DNA from: CAVVIH01 sp963748295
GTDB lineage: Bacteria; Acidobacteriota; Vicinamibacteria; Vicinamibacterales; 2-12-FULL-66-21
Assembly: GCA_963748295.1 (NCBI GenBank)
Contig: CAVVIH010000006.1
Location: forward strand, 1,178,001-1,242,000
Direction of reading: 5' to 3'
DNA length: 64,000 bases
The position numbers and the translations under genes are program-made. The notes below the pieces were generated by a model, which was not told the origin of the DNA, ran no database searches, and saw only the letters and a program-made list of their open reading frames with translations. Below are positions 1-8,801 of the stretch, in pieces (within the stretch, counting starts at the first letter, position 1; every line of letters begins with the position of its first letter).

Positions 1-1456
1 CCGGACGAGGACATGGGCTACTTCCTCGTCCAGGTGCAGGCGCCTGCCGGCGCGTCGCTGGAATACACGGGCAACATCGCGCGCCAGGCGGAGCAGATCA
101 TCCTGAAGGATCCCGACGTCCTCGCGCTGTTCTCCGTCATGGGATTCAGCTTCAGCGGCGCCGCGCCGAACCAGGGGATCATGTTCGCCCGGCTGAAGCC
201 ATTCGACGAACGCCCGGGCGACAGCCATTCACTGCAGGCCGTGCTCGGCCGGGTGGGCGGCCAGCTGTTCGGGATTCCGGGGGCGATCGTCGTCGGATTT
301 CAGCCGCCGTCGATCCCCGGCCTGAGCCGGTTCGGCGGATTCGAGTTCCAGGTGCTCGATCAGGCGGGCACCGATATCACGCAGCTTGCCAGCGGCACGC
401 GGTCGCTCGTCGGCGCGGCGATGCAGTCGCCGAAGCTGCGCGGCCTTTTCAGCCCGTTCACGGCAAACGATCCGCAGCTGCAGGTGACGATCAACCGGCA
501 GCGTGCGCTCGCGCTCGGCCTGCCGCTCAACGAAGTGACGAACGCGCTGCAGGTGTTCCTCGGATCGCAGGTACGTCAACGACTTCGAGCTGAACAACCG
601 CGCCTATCGCGTCTACGTGCAGGCGGATCAGCGCTTCCGGGCGAACCCGCAGGCGCTGAGGCAGCTTTACGCGCGCACGCGCGGCGGCGAAATGGTGCCG
701 CTCGAGCAGGTGGTCACGCTCGAGGAGACGACGGCGCCACAGGTGATCGGCCACTTCAACCTGTTCCGGTCGGCGACGATCAACGGGTCGCCGGCTCCAG
801 GGGTCAGCTCGGGCGAGGCGCTTCTGGAAATGGAGCGCCTCGGCGATGCGAACCTGCCGCAGGGCATGGGCTACGCCTGGTCGGGGATCTCACTCGAGGA
901 GACCAAGGCGGGGCGGCAGTCGTTCCTGATCTTCGGCCTGTCGCTGCTGCTCGTCTACCTGACCCTCGCGGCGCAGTACCAAAGCCTCGTGCTGCCGTTC
1001 ATCGTGCTGCTCGGCGTGCCGCTCGCCGTTCTTGGGGCGCTCGGCGCCCAGTGGGCGCGCGGCCTCGCCAACGACGTCTACTGCCAGGTCGGGCTGGTCA
1101 TGCTCGTCGGCCTGGCAGCGAAGAACGCCATTCTGATCGTCGAATTCGCGGAACAATTACGGCACCGCGGGTTACCAATAGTCGAAGCCGCGATCGAGGC
1201 GGCGCGCATCCGGCTGCGCCCGATCCTGATGACGTCGCTGGCGTTCATCCTCGGCGTGCTGCCGCTCGTGTTCGCCACCGGGGCCGGGCAGGTCGCGCGC
1301 CACTCGGTCGGGACGGCGGTCGCCGGCGGCATGCTGGTCTCGACGTTCCTCAACATCATCTTCATCCCGATTCTCTACGTCGTGGTGCAGACGATGCGGG
1401 GTGCGGAGCGGCGCGGGGAGGCGGATGAGAGGGCCCCGGCGGCAGAACCGGCGTAA
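1..1456 (+). CDS. RND efflux transporter permease, C-terminal part, frameshifted
   Basis: This is the inner-membrane pump of a tripartite AcrB/MexB-type RND efflux system, which exports drugs or lipophilic compounds using proton motive force. The window opens inside the gene: codons from base 1 read PDEDMGYFLV, the typical periplasmic porter entry. The porter region continues in frame 1 to about base 570, then the protein continues one frame later from TACGTCAAC (YVNDFELNNRAYRVY) through the last membrane helices, including the conserved stretch AAKNAILIVEFAEQ and GTAVAGGM near the end. The break is an apparent extra G at 570/571 (CAG-G-TAC). Sequence on both sides is fully RND-like, so this is either a sequencing error or a very recent mutation. 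The adaptor (MFP) and outer-membrane genes would lie upstream, outside the window. Confidence 0.9.
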
Positions 1457-1470
1457 TTCCGGCGTAATTC

Positions 1471-1500
1471 TTGACACTTCTTCAACTTACGTAGTACGCT
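1471..1500 (+). promoter_or_regulatory. sigma-70-like promoter for the STAS gene
   Basis: A perfect TTGACA (1471-1476) is followed after 18 bases by TACGCT (1495-1500). A leader of roughly 55 nt then carries a purine-rich AGGAGAGG ribosome site at 1551-1558, just before the ATG at 1561. This contrasts with the leaderless arrangement at many other genes here. Confidence 0.5.
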
Positions 1501-1560
1501 ACCCGGTCTTTTTTTTAAAAACGGCAGGGCCATAAGCAGGAGCGGGCGGGAGGAGAGGCG

Positions 1561-1899
1561 ATGCAGATCGAGGAACGAATCGTCGACGGAGTGACGATTC
1601 TGGATCTCAAGGGCAAGATGACGCTCGGCGAAGGCGACGAGCTTCTGAAGGACAAGATCAATTCGCTCATCCAGCAGGACCGCAAGAAGTTGCTGTTGAA
1701 CCTCGAAGGTGTTCCCTACATCGACAGCGCGGGGCTCGGGGAGATCGTCCGCACGTACACGACCGTCAGCCGCCAGGGGGGCAAGCTGAAGCTGCTGAAC
1801 CTGACGAAGCGGATCCAGGACCTGCTGGCCATCACGAAGCTGCTGACGGTGTTCGAAACCTACGAAGCCGAGGGTGAAGCAATCAAGAGCTTCAGCTGA
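1561..1899 (+). CDS. STAS-domain anti-sigma factor antagonist
   Basis: Single-domain STAS protein of 112 aa, the usual length for SpoIIAA/RsbV-type anti-anti-sigma factors. These bind anti-sigma-factor kinases and are switched off by phosphorylation of a serine. The phosphorylation motif is visible as YIDSAGLGE around residues 56-64, with the candidate Ser at the DSAG position. Start ATG 1561 is supported by AGGAGAGG at 1551-1558. No partner kinase or sigma factor gene is adjacent, so the switch partner is unknown. It is followed 21 bp later by the UbiA-family gene and could be cotranscribed with it. Confidence 0.92.
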   Translation: MQIEERIVDGVTILDLKGKMTLGEGDELLKDKINSLIQQDRKKLLLNLEGVPYIDSAGLGEIVRTYTTVSRQGGKLKLLNLTKRIQDLLAITKLLTVFETYEAEGEAIKSFS

Positions 1900-1920
1900 C
1901 GCGGGCCCGCCGCGCTCAGG

Positions 1921-2883
1921 ATGGCGCGACATACAGTTCCAGACCTCATCGACCAAACCGACGAGCGGCCGGCTATACCCCGGCCGCTGAGCCTCAGCCT
2001 CGTTCTTTCTCTCCGTCCCGCTCAGTGGACGAAGAACCTGTTCATCTTCGCCGCGCTGCTGTTCGGCGAACGGCTGCTGGACTTCCGATCGGTTCTGCGC
2101 GCCACGGCCGCGTTCGCGATCTTCTGCGTGCTGTCGGGCGTGGTGTATCTCGTCAACGACGTGCTCGATCGCGAGGCCGATCGCCGGCATCCGATCAAGA
2201 TGCGCCGGCCGATCGCCTCGGGCGAGCTGCCGGTGCGCATCGCGGTCGCCGCGGCGGCAATCCTCGGCGGCGGCGCGCTGGCAGCCGCGTTCCTCGTCAA
2301 CGGCCTGTTCGGGATTCTGGCGGCGAGCTACCTCGGGCTGCTGATGCTCTACTCGGTCGCGCTCAAGCATGTCGTCATCATCGACGTGCTCACCATCGCG
2401 ATCGGCTTCGTGCTGCGGACGGCGGCGGGCGCCGTCGCGATCTCCGTCGCGATCAGCCCGTGGCTCTACATCATGATGATCCTGCTGGCGCTGTTTCTCG
2501 CGTTGACCAAGCGCCGGCACGAGCTGGTGCTGCTCGCGGATCGCGCCACCGGGCACCGCCGGATCCTCGAGGAGTACAGCCCGTACCTCCTCGACCAGAT
2601 GATCGCCGTCGTCACGGCGTCCACCATCGTCGGCTACGCGTTCTATACGGTCAGCCCCGACACCATCGCCAAGTTCCAGACCGACATGCTCGGCCTGACC
2701 CTGCCGTTTCCACTCTACGGGATATTCCGGTACCTTTATCTAGTGCACCGGAAAGAGGGCGGGGGCAGCCCGGCCGAGATGCTGCTGAATGACCGGCCCC
2801 TGCTCATCTGCGTCGCCCTGTGGGTCGCGGCTGTGGCGATAATCATCTACGGCCCCCACGTGACGCTGTTCTGGGGCAAGTGA
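1921..2883 (+). CDS. UbiA-family prenyltransferase, decaprenyl-phosphate phosphoribosyltransferase-like
   Basis: Integral membrane prenyltransferase of 320 aa with about eight to nine hydrophobic segments. The first Asp-rich motif reads NDVLDREADRRHPIKMRRPI (about residues 79-98). The DRxHPxKxxRPIASG version is the one seen in DPPR synthases (Rv3806c type), which transfer phosphoribose from PRPP to a polyprenyl phosphate, rather than in quinone or heme UbiA enzymes. In mycobacteria the product feeds decaprenyl-phospho-arabinose. Here the flanking DUF362 and GT4 genes suggest a lipid-linked sugar donor for a surface glycan (inference). The oxidoreductase/epimerase partners DprE1/E2 are not in the window. 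Start ATG 1921; the following gene starts 5 nt after the stop. Confidence 0.82.
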   Translation: MARHTVPDLIDQTDERPAIPRPLSLSLVLSLRPAQWTKNLFIFAALLFGERLLDFRSVLRATAAFAIFCVLSGVVYLVNDVLDREADRRHPIKMRRPIASGELPVRIAVAAAAILGGGALAAAFLVNGLFGILAASYLGLLMLYSVALKHVVIIDVLTIAIGFVLRTAAGAVAISVAISPWLYIMMILLALFLALTKRRHELVLLADRATGHRRILEEYSPYLLDQMIAVVTASTIVGYAFYTVSPDTIAKFQTDMLGLTLPFPLYGIFRYLYLVHRKEGGGSPAEMLLNDRPLLICVALWVAAVAIIIYGPHVTLFWGK

Positions 2884-2888
2884 GAACG

Positions 2889-4157
2889 ATGACGAAATCC
2901 AAGGTTGCTATTCTCCGCACGACGCCGGCCACGGTTTTCCGTGATTATCACGAGCTGATGAACCTGGCGGGCTACCAGGATGTGCTCGCCAAGGACGCCG
3001 ATACGGCGCTGAAGGTCAACATCTCCTGGCATTTCTTCTTTCCGGGCAGCTCGACAGTCCCGTGGCAGCTCGAGGGCGTGATCCGCGCCATGAAGCGCGA
3101 CGGCTACGACCCGGCGCTGATCCATGCCTGCCACAACCGCACCGTCGTCATCGACGCGCACCTCGGCGAGCGCCAGAACAAGCAGGTCAACGTCGTCGAG
3201 GCCCACGGCCTGCGGAACATCCATATCTATGAAACCGAAGAGTGGATCAACATCCGCGACGCGGTCGGCGACCTGACGAAGCAGTTCACCTGCCTGAACG
3301 AGGTGTACCCGAAGGGCTTCATGATTCCGAAGCGCTTCATCGGGGAGAACATCATCCACCTGCCGACGGTGAAGACGCACGTGTTCACGACGACCACCGG
3401 CGCCATGAAGAATGCGTTCGGCGGCCTGCTGAACGAGCGGCGGCACTGGACGCATCCGGTGATCCACGAGACGCTGGTGGATCTGCTGATGATTCAGAAG
3501 AAGATCCATCGCGGCGTGTTCGCCGTAATGGATGGCACGTTCGCCGGGGACGGTCCCGGCCCGCGCTGCATGATGCCGCACGTGAAGAACGTGATCCTGG
3601 CGAGCGACGACCAGGTGGCGATCGACGCGGTGGCGGCCAAGCTGATGGGATTCGATCCGCTGTCGATCAAATACATCCGCATGGCGCACGACCTCGGGCT
3701 CGGCTGCGGCGACCCGCGGCAGATCGAGATCGTCGGCGACACGTCAGCGGCGGCGGAGAACTGGCATTTCGTCGGCCCCTTCAAGAAGATGACGTTCGCC
3801 TCGAGAATGCAGCATCTGATCTACTGGGGCCCGATGAAGAAGCCGATCGAGTGGTCGCTGAAGACGGTGCTCGCCCCGTGGGCGTACATCGCCAGCGTCA
3901 TCTATCACGACAGCTTCTGGTATCCCGTCAACGCGAAGCGCCTGATGCACGACGTGCTCGAGAGCCCGTGGGGCCGGCTGTTCCGCAACTGGGAGCAGCT
4001 GCGGCCCGGCGAAGACGGGTTCGCGGACGTCGGCACCACGGCGGCGGAAATCGAAAAGACCGGCGCGAAAGCGCTCGCCGAGTCGATCGGCATCCTCGGC
4101 ACCTGCATTCGGGAAGCCCCCGAGTTCTCGAGCCGGCGGCGGCACACGGCGAAATAG
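2889..4157 (+). CDS. DUF362 domain-containing protein
   Basis: Protein of 422 aa matching the DUF362 family: N-terminal KVAILRTTPATVFRDY, the central THVFTTTTGAMKNAFGGLL and later AVMDGTFAGDGPGP are characteristic. The biochemical role of DUF362 is not established. Some members carry ferredoxin-like Cys clusters, and none is seen here. An in-frame extension to 2820 exists, but ATG 2889, five bases after the UbiA stop, gives the family N-terminus and is chosen. Tight spacing with the prenyltransferase and the next gene suggests one operon. Confidence 0.85.
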   Translation: MTKSKVAILRTTPATVFRDYHELMNLAGYQDVLAKDADTALKVNISWHFFFPGSSTVPWQLEGVIRAMKRDGYDPALIHACHNRTVVIDAHLGERQNKQVNVVEAHGLRNIHIYETEEWINIRDAVGDLTKQFTCLNEVYPKGFMIPKRFIGENIIHLPTVKTHVFTTTTGAMKNAFGGLLNERRHWTHPVIHETLVDLLMIQKKIHRGVFAVMDGTFAGDGPGPRCMMPHVKNVILASDDQVAIDAVAAKLMGFDPLSIKYIRMAHDLGLGCGDPRQIEIVGDTSAAAENWHFVGPFKKMTFASRMQHLIYWGPMKKPIEWSLKTVLAPWAYIASVIYHDSFWYPVNAKRLMHDVLESPWGRLFRNWEQLRPGEDGFADVGTTAAEIEKTGAKALAESIGILGTCIREAPEFSSRRRHTAK

Positions 4158-4170
4158 GAAGGGCTGAATC

Positions 4171-5010
4171 TTGTCAGAGTTCAACGTCAGAAGCGACTCG
4201 GTTGACGTCGAGCAGATCATGCGGCAGATCCGCGCGCGCATTCGCGAAAAGCGCGGCGTCGACTACACCGAGGAAGAAATCCGCGAGCTGGCCAACGTGA
4301 AGCTCGAGAAGTTTCTCGATCCACGCGGCGTCCGCTCCGACCTGCTCGAACAGTACCGGCGGAAGCGCGAAGCGTCGACGGCGCCGCGGAACTTCGCCTT
4401 CGAAGACACGACGATCTACGCGTCGAGCCGACCGTTCCTGCGGTTCATCAGACGGCTGCTGCAGCCGATCCTCAAGCTGTTCTTCAATCCGAACCCGATG
4501 ATCGAGGCGCTGCACATCCAGTCGAAACTGAACGACTCGTACAACCAGGCGGAAACGCTGTATTACGAGCTGATTCACAACCTCGTGCTCGAGACGACGA
4601 GGCTCGGCATCGAGGTCAAGAACCTGAAGATGCGAATCGAGTCGATGTCGAGCCGGCTGGACTTCGACGAACGCCGCGCGCGAGCGCTCGAGGGGGTGGT
4701 GCAGTATCGCCCCGGGGCGGTCGCGCCGCTGCAGCCGCCGACGAGCGCCGGCGGTCAGCCGCCCGGTCCGAGCCTCGACGCCGACGGCGCCGAGCGCCGC
4801 TCACGCCGGCGCCGCCGCCGCGGCCGCAGGGCGGGGCGGGACCACCGGGACCAGGGACCAGGGACCGGGGCCCAGGAAAGCCAGGGACCCGCGACCGCAG
4901 GCCGAGGGCCGGAAGAGCACGTGGAGCAGGCGGGCGGACACGAAGCGTCGCACTACGATGATTCCGTCTCCGACTCCGGCCCGGAGCGCCACGACATCAG
5001 CGAATCGTGA
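4171..5010 (+). CDS. unknown protein with basic repeat-derived C-terminal tail
   Basis: 279 aa, TTG start at 4171. Function not recognised. Residues about 1-170 look like a folded helical protein (VEQIMRQIRARIREKRG, then two long helices with LNDSYNQAETLYYELIHNL) without a signal peptide; coiled-coil association is plausible. From about residue 180 it becomes low complexity: an Arg run (RRSRRRRRRGRR) and a Gly/Pro/Gln stretch encoded by a GGGACCAGGGACC-type DNA repeat that is intergenic elsewhere in this window. Its stop overlaps the next glycosyltransferase start (GTGA, 5007-5010), so it is translationally coupled to the glycosylation genes and probably assists them. Confidence 0.75.
   Translation: MSEFNVRSDSVDVEQIMRQIRARIREKRGVDYTEEEIRELANVKLEKFLDPRGVRSDLLEQYRRKREASTAPRNFAFEDTTIYASSRPFLRFIRRLLQPILKLFFNPNPMIEALHIQSKLNDSYNQAETLYYELIHNLVLETTRLGIEVKNLKMRIESMSSRLDFDERRARALEGVVQYRPGAVAPLQPPTSAGGQPPGPSLDADGAERRSRRRRRRGRRAGRDHRDQGPGTGAQESQGPATAGRGPEEHVEQAGGHEASHYDDSVSDSGPERHDISES
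4841..4897 (+). repeat. GGGACC/GGGCC repeat (family A) inside a coding 3' end
   Basis: Imperfect tandem GGGACCAGGGACCAGGGACC followed by related GGGGCCC units. It lies inside the reading frame of the preceding gene and encodes its Gly/Gln/Pro-rich tail. The same family recurs at 7629-7726 and 28297-28372. Confidence 0.75.
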
Positions 5011-7730
5011 AGCTCGCCGTCGTCGTCCAGCGTTATGGCGCGGACGTGAACGGCGGCGCGGAACTGCACGCGCGCTACATCGCCGAGCGCCTCTCGCGGC
5101 ACGCACAGGTCGAGGTCCTGACCACGTGCGCGCGCGATTACGTCACCTGGCGCAACGAGCGCCCGGAAGGCGTCGAGCAGATCAACGGGATCGCAGTGCG
5201 CCGGTTTCCCGTCCGTCACGAGCGCCATCCGCTCGAGTTCGGCCGCCGATCGCAGAAGGTCTTCGAGCATCGCCACTCGGTTGCTGACGAGCTCGCCTGG
5301 CTCGAGAGCGAAGGCCCGGCGAGCCCGGCGTTGATCTGGTACCTCGAACGGCATGCCGACTCGTTCGACTACGTCCTGTTGTTCAGCTACCGCTATTACC
5401 ACGCGTGGCACGGCGCGCGGCGTGTGAACAGCAAGGCGATCCTCGTCCCCACGGCTGAACGCGATCCGGCGATAGGGCTGGGGATCTTCGGTCCCGTGTT
5501 CCGCGGCGTGCGGGCGGTCATGTACAACTCGGCTGAAGAGCGGGCGATGATCCAGGCCGCGACGAAGAATCACGACGTGCCTGGAGTCGTCGTCGGCGTC
5601 GGCTCGGACGTGCCCGATCGCACCGATCCCGCGCGATTCCGGCGCAAGCACCGCATCACCCGGCCGTTCGCGATTTACATCGGCCGGATCGACGAGAACA
5701 AGGGCTGCACCGAGCTGTTCGACTACTTCCAGCGCTACGCGGCGACGTTTCCGCGCGGCCTCGACCTCGTGCTTGTCGGCAACCCCGTGATGGCGGTTCC
5801 GAAGCATCGCCGCATCCACCATCTCGGCTTCCTGCCGGACACCGACAAGTTCGATGCGCTGGCGGCGTCGGATCTGTTAATCATGCCGTCGTATTTCGAG
5901 AGCCTGTCGATGGTTGCGCTCGAGGCATGGGCGCTCGGCCGTCCGGTCCTCGCCAACGGCCGGTGCGATGTCTTGAAAGGACAGTGCATCCGCAGCGGCG
6001 CCGGGCTTTACTACGAGAGCTATCAGGAGTTCGCCGAAACGTTGTATTCGCTCGAGTCGAACGGTCCGCTGCACGCGCGGCTGGGACGGAACGGGCGTGA
6101 GTACTTCCGGCGCCACTACACCTGGCCGGTAATCGAGCAGAAATACCTGGACATGTTCGAGCGGCTCCGCCGCGAATCATCGCCACGGGTGATGGAACCG
6201 CTCGCCGGATGGCTGCAGCGGAGGAAGCGGGACCTTCCCGCCGCCGCAGATGTTCTCGCGTCGCTGCCGGCGGGCGCTGCTTCAACTCCCGACACCCAAC
6301 TCCCAACTCCCAGAGCGCCTCACGCCGAGCGCCCAGCGCCGAACACAACGCGCCCAGCGCCGAACGCCGAGCGCCGAGCGCCCACCGGCAAGACCCACCG
6401 CCCAGCGCCGAGCGCCGAACGCCCGAAGGGGCCGCCCATGACGACCGGCGGCTCGCGCGTGCACCAGGTGCTGGCGACGCTTGGGTACGGTGACGCGATC
6501 GGCCACGAGGTGCTCGGCATCCAGCGGGTTCTGCGTGCCGCGGGGTACGAGTCGGAGATCTTCGTCGAAACGGCCGATCCGCGCCTCGAGTCGCTGACCA
6601 TCGACTATCGCGAGATGGTCGGCAACATCACGCCCGAGGATGTGCTCATCCACCACTTCTCGATCGGATCGCGCGCATCCCGCACGGCGTATGCGCTGCC
6701 GGGGCGGATGGCGCTCGTCTATCACAACATCACGCCTCCTGAGTACTTCGTCGGCGTTCACAAGGATCTGGTGAAGCTCTGCTTCCGTGGCCGGCGCGAG
6801 CTGACGGCGTACATCGACCGCTGCGACCTCGCGCTCGGGGATTCGGAGTACAACCGCCAGGAGCTCGAAGGCCTGGGCTTCAAGAACACCGGCGTTCTGC
6901 CGGTCGTCCCGGGATTCACCCATCTCGCTCTGGCGCCGGATCGCACGATGGCGGCGAATTTCGACGACGAGTGGACGAACGTGATGTTCGTCGGGCGCGT
7001 CATCCCCAACAAGAAGTTCGAGACGGTGATCGCTGCGTTTCACGCCTACAAGACGCACCACAATCCACGCGCACGCCTGCTGCTCGTCGGCTCGTACAGC
7101 GGGTTCGAGCGATACCTGGCGATGCTGCAGGCGCTCGTCGCGAAGCTCGGGACGCGCGACGTGCATTTTCTCGGGCACGTATCCAATGAAGAACTGACCG
7201 CACTGTACAACGTCGCGGATCTCTTCCTCTGCGCCAGCGAGCACGAGGGGTTCTGCGTGCCGTTGATCGAGGCCTTCTACAAGCGTGTGCCGGTGCTCGC
7301 GTTGGCCGCGACCGCAGTGCCAGCGACGATGGACGGCGGCGGCGTCTTGTACGACACCAGGGATCCATTCGAGATCGCGAAGCTGATGGAGGCGGTCCTC
7401 GACGATGCCCGCCTCGAGGAGATAGTGGTCGCCTCGCAGGATGCCGCGCTCGCCCGCCTGCTGGCGCGCGACTTCGGCGGCACGCTGCTCCGCTTCGTGG
7501 ACGCGCTGCTGAAGGCTCCCTCGCGTCCCGCGCCGGACGTGCCGTGGGACTTCTGGGCGCAGTTCGATCAGTTCGAACGGCTCGAGGAGCTGCGCCAGTT
7601 CCGCCCCGCGCTTTTCAAGGCACTTCCGCAGGGGCCGGGGCCCGGGGGCCGGGGGCCGGAAGGCGTTGAGCGCAGAACCCCGAGCGAGCCTCCTGGACCC
7701 TGGTCCCCGGCCCCTGGCCCCCGATCATGA
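5007..7730 (+). CDS. double GT4 glycosyltransferase (A-B fusion with repeat-encoded linker)
   Basis: 907-aa protein with two complete GT4-type glycosyltransferases. Domain A (about 1-420) starts MKLAVVVQRYGADVNGGAE and has the GT4 EX7E element in SYFESLSMVALEAW. Domain B (about 478-860) starts MTTGGSRVHQVLATLGYGD and has SEHEGFCVPLIEAF. They are joined by residues about 426-476, a Pro/Ala/Glu linker encoded by CAACTCCC and GCGCCCAGCGCCGA repeats (6283-6434), and the C-terminus is encoded by another repeat. An ATG at 6438, preceded by GAAGGGG, could start domain B on its own, so the fusion may be an intergenic repeat that stayed open. GTG start 5007 overlaps the upstream stop. Acceptor and sugar are unknown; likely a cytoplasmic glycan-assembly enzyme. 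Confidence 0.88.
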   Translation: MKLAVVVQRYGADVNGGAELHARYIAERLSRHAQVEVLTTCARDYVTWRNERPEGVEQINGIAVRRFPVRHERHPLEFGRRSQKVFEHRHSVADELAWLESEGPASPALIWYLERHADSFDYVLLFSYRYYHAWHGARRVNSKAILVPTAERDPAIGLGIFGPVFRGVRAVMYNSAEERAMIQAATKNHDVPGVVVGVGSDVPDRTDPARFRRKHRITRPFAIYIGRIDENKGCTELFDYFQRYAATFPRGLDLVLVGNPVMAVPKHRRIHHLGFLPDTDKFDALAASDLLIMPSYFESLSMVALEAWALGRPVLANGRCDVLKGQCIRSGAGLYYESYQEFAETLYSLESNGPLHARLGRNGREYFRRHYTWPVIEQKYLDMFERLRRESSPRVMEPLAGWLQRRKRDLPAAADVLASLPAGAASTPDTQLPTPRAPHAERPAPNTTRPAPNAERRAPTGKTHRPAPSAERPKGPPMTTGGSRVHQVLATLGYGDAIGHEVLGIQRVLRAAGYESEIFVETADPRLESLTIDYREMVGNITPEDVLIHHFSIGSRASRTAYALPGRMALVYHNITPPEYFVGVHKDLVKLCFRGRRELTAYIDRCDLALGDSEYNRQELEGLGFKNTGVLPVVPGFTHLALAPDRTMAANFDDEWTNVMFVGRVIPNKKFETVIAAFHAYKTHHNPRARLLLVGSYSGFERYLAMLQALVAKLGTRDVHFLGHVSNEELTALYNVADLFLCASEHEGFCVPLIEAFYKRVPVLALAATAVPATMDGGGVLYDTRDPFEIAKLMEAVLDDARLEEIVVASQDAALARLLARDFGGTLLRFVDALLKAPSRPAPDVPWDFWAQFDQFERLEELRQFRPALFKALPQGPGPGGRGPEGVERRTPSEPPGPWSPAPGPRS
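6283..6434 (+). repeat. CAACTCCC plus GCGCCCAGCGCCGA tandem repeats (families C and B), translated
   Basis: About 36 bp of CAACTCCC-type repeat followed by about 110 bp of degenerate GCGCCCAGCGCCGAGCGCC units. It separates two glycosyltransferase domains but contains no stop, so it reads as the linker of the 907-aa protein. Family B recurs (opposite strand sense) at 21240-21303, family C at 37058, 49151 and 51547. Confidence 0.8.
7629..7726 (+). repeat. family A repeat with opposed arms, translated
   Basis: Left arm GGGGCCGGGGCCCGGGGG, a centre of about 34 bp, then right arm CCTGGACCCTGGTCCCCGG on the opposite sense. It forms a potential long hairpin over the end of the glycosyltransferase gene and is read in frame as its last 30-odd residues. 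Confidence 0.7.
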
Positions 7731-8797
7731 TCATCAACCAGTGGGTTCCGGCGGCGCATCGCGGAGACGCGATCGGAGACAGCGCGAGACGCGTGCGCTC
7801 GATCCTCCGCCAGCAGGGCCATCAGTCCGAGATCTTCGCGATGACCATCGACGAGGACCTTCGCGGCGATGTGCTTCCCTTTTCGGACCCCGCTGCTCGG
7901 ACCGGCGACGTCACCATTTTTCATTTCGCGCTGCCGTCGCCGATGACCGAAGCATTCGCCAGCCTGCCAGGCCGGCGGGTCCTCCAGTATCACAACATCA
8001 CGCCCGCGCACTTTTTCGCCGCATACGATCCGCAGCTCTTCAGGCTTGCCGCGCTCGGCCGGCGCGAGCTGGCGACGCTCGCCGGCCGTGTCGATCTCGC
8101 GCTTGGAGACTCCGACTTCAATCGCCAGGAGCTCGAGTCGCTCGGGTTCCGGCCGACCGGCGTACTGCCGATCGCGGTCGATACGGAGCGAATCACGAGC
8201 GCGCCCAGGCGTCCGGCGCTGGAGAAGATCCTGAGCGACGGCCTGATCAACATCCTGTTCGTCGGCCGCATCGTGCCCAACAAGCGCATCGAGGATCACA
8301 TCCGGCTCGCCGAGATCTACAAGCGGTACGTCGACAGCTACTATCGATTCGTCTTCGTCGGCCGCTACGACGTCGTGCCGTCGTATTACGCGCAGATCCG
8401 CGCGCTCGTGCACGAGTACAAGATGCTGCCGGACCGCTTCTGGTTCACCGGTCCGGTGCCGGACGAGGACCTTGGCGCGTTCTACCGCTGGGCGGATGTC
8501 TATGTGTCGCTGAGCGAGCACGAAGGGTTCTGTGTGCCGCTCATCGAAGCCATGGCCGCGGACGTGCCGGTGCTCGCCTATGCCGCCGGCGCCGTGCCCG
8601 AAACGCTCGGCGGCGCCGGGATGCTGTTTTCGCCAAAGGATCTGGAGCACGCCGCGGAACTGATGGGCATGCTCGTGTACGATCGATCGGTACGGCAGGC
8701 GGTCATTCTGGGACAAAGGCGCCGGCTGCGCGATTTCTCGCCCGAGAGAATCGCGGAGCGTCTGGAGGCCGTGCTGTCCGAAGTAGCCGTGAGGTAA
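7727..8797 (+). CDS. GT4 family glycosyltransferase (B' copy)
   Basis: 356-aa GT4 enzyme, GT-B fold, EX7E element in SEHEGFCVPLIEAM near residue 265 and a nucleotide-binding stretch INILFVGRIVPNKRIED near 175. It is a clear paralogue of domain B of the upstream fusion: both have GRR..YHNITP.. and LALGDS.(F/Y)NRQELE.LGF...GVLP. ATG 7727 overlaps the upstream stop (ATGA), so it is translationally coupled. It probably adds a sugar in the same glycan pathway; donor and acceptor cannot be told from sequence. Confidence 0.93.
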   Translation: MIINQWVPAAHRGDAIGDSARRVRSILRQQGHQSEIFAMTIDEDLRGDVLPFSDPAARTGDVTIFHFALPSPMTEAFASLPGRRVLQYHNITPAHFFAAYDPQLFRLAALGRRELATLAGRVDLALGDSDFNRQELESLGFRPTGVLPIAVDTERITSAPRRPALEKILSDGLINILFVGRIVPNKRIEDHIRLAEIYKRYVDSYYRFVFVGRYDVVPSYYAQIRALVHEYKMLPDRFWFTGPVPDEDLGAFYRWADVYVSLSEHEGFCVPLIEAMAADVPVLAYAAGAVPETLGGAGMLFSPKDLEHAAELMGMLVYDRSVRQAVILGQRRRLRDFSPERIAERLEAVLSEVAVR

Positions 8798-8801
8798 CTA
8801 G

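Noticed and set aside
1375..2556. 393-aa minus-strand open frame
   Set aside because: Antisense shadow of the STAS and UbiA genes with Arg/Asp/His-rich composition typical of high-GC antisense frames.
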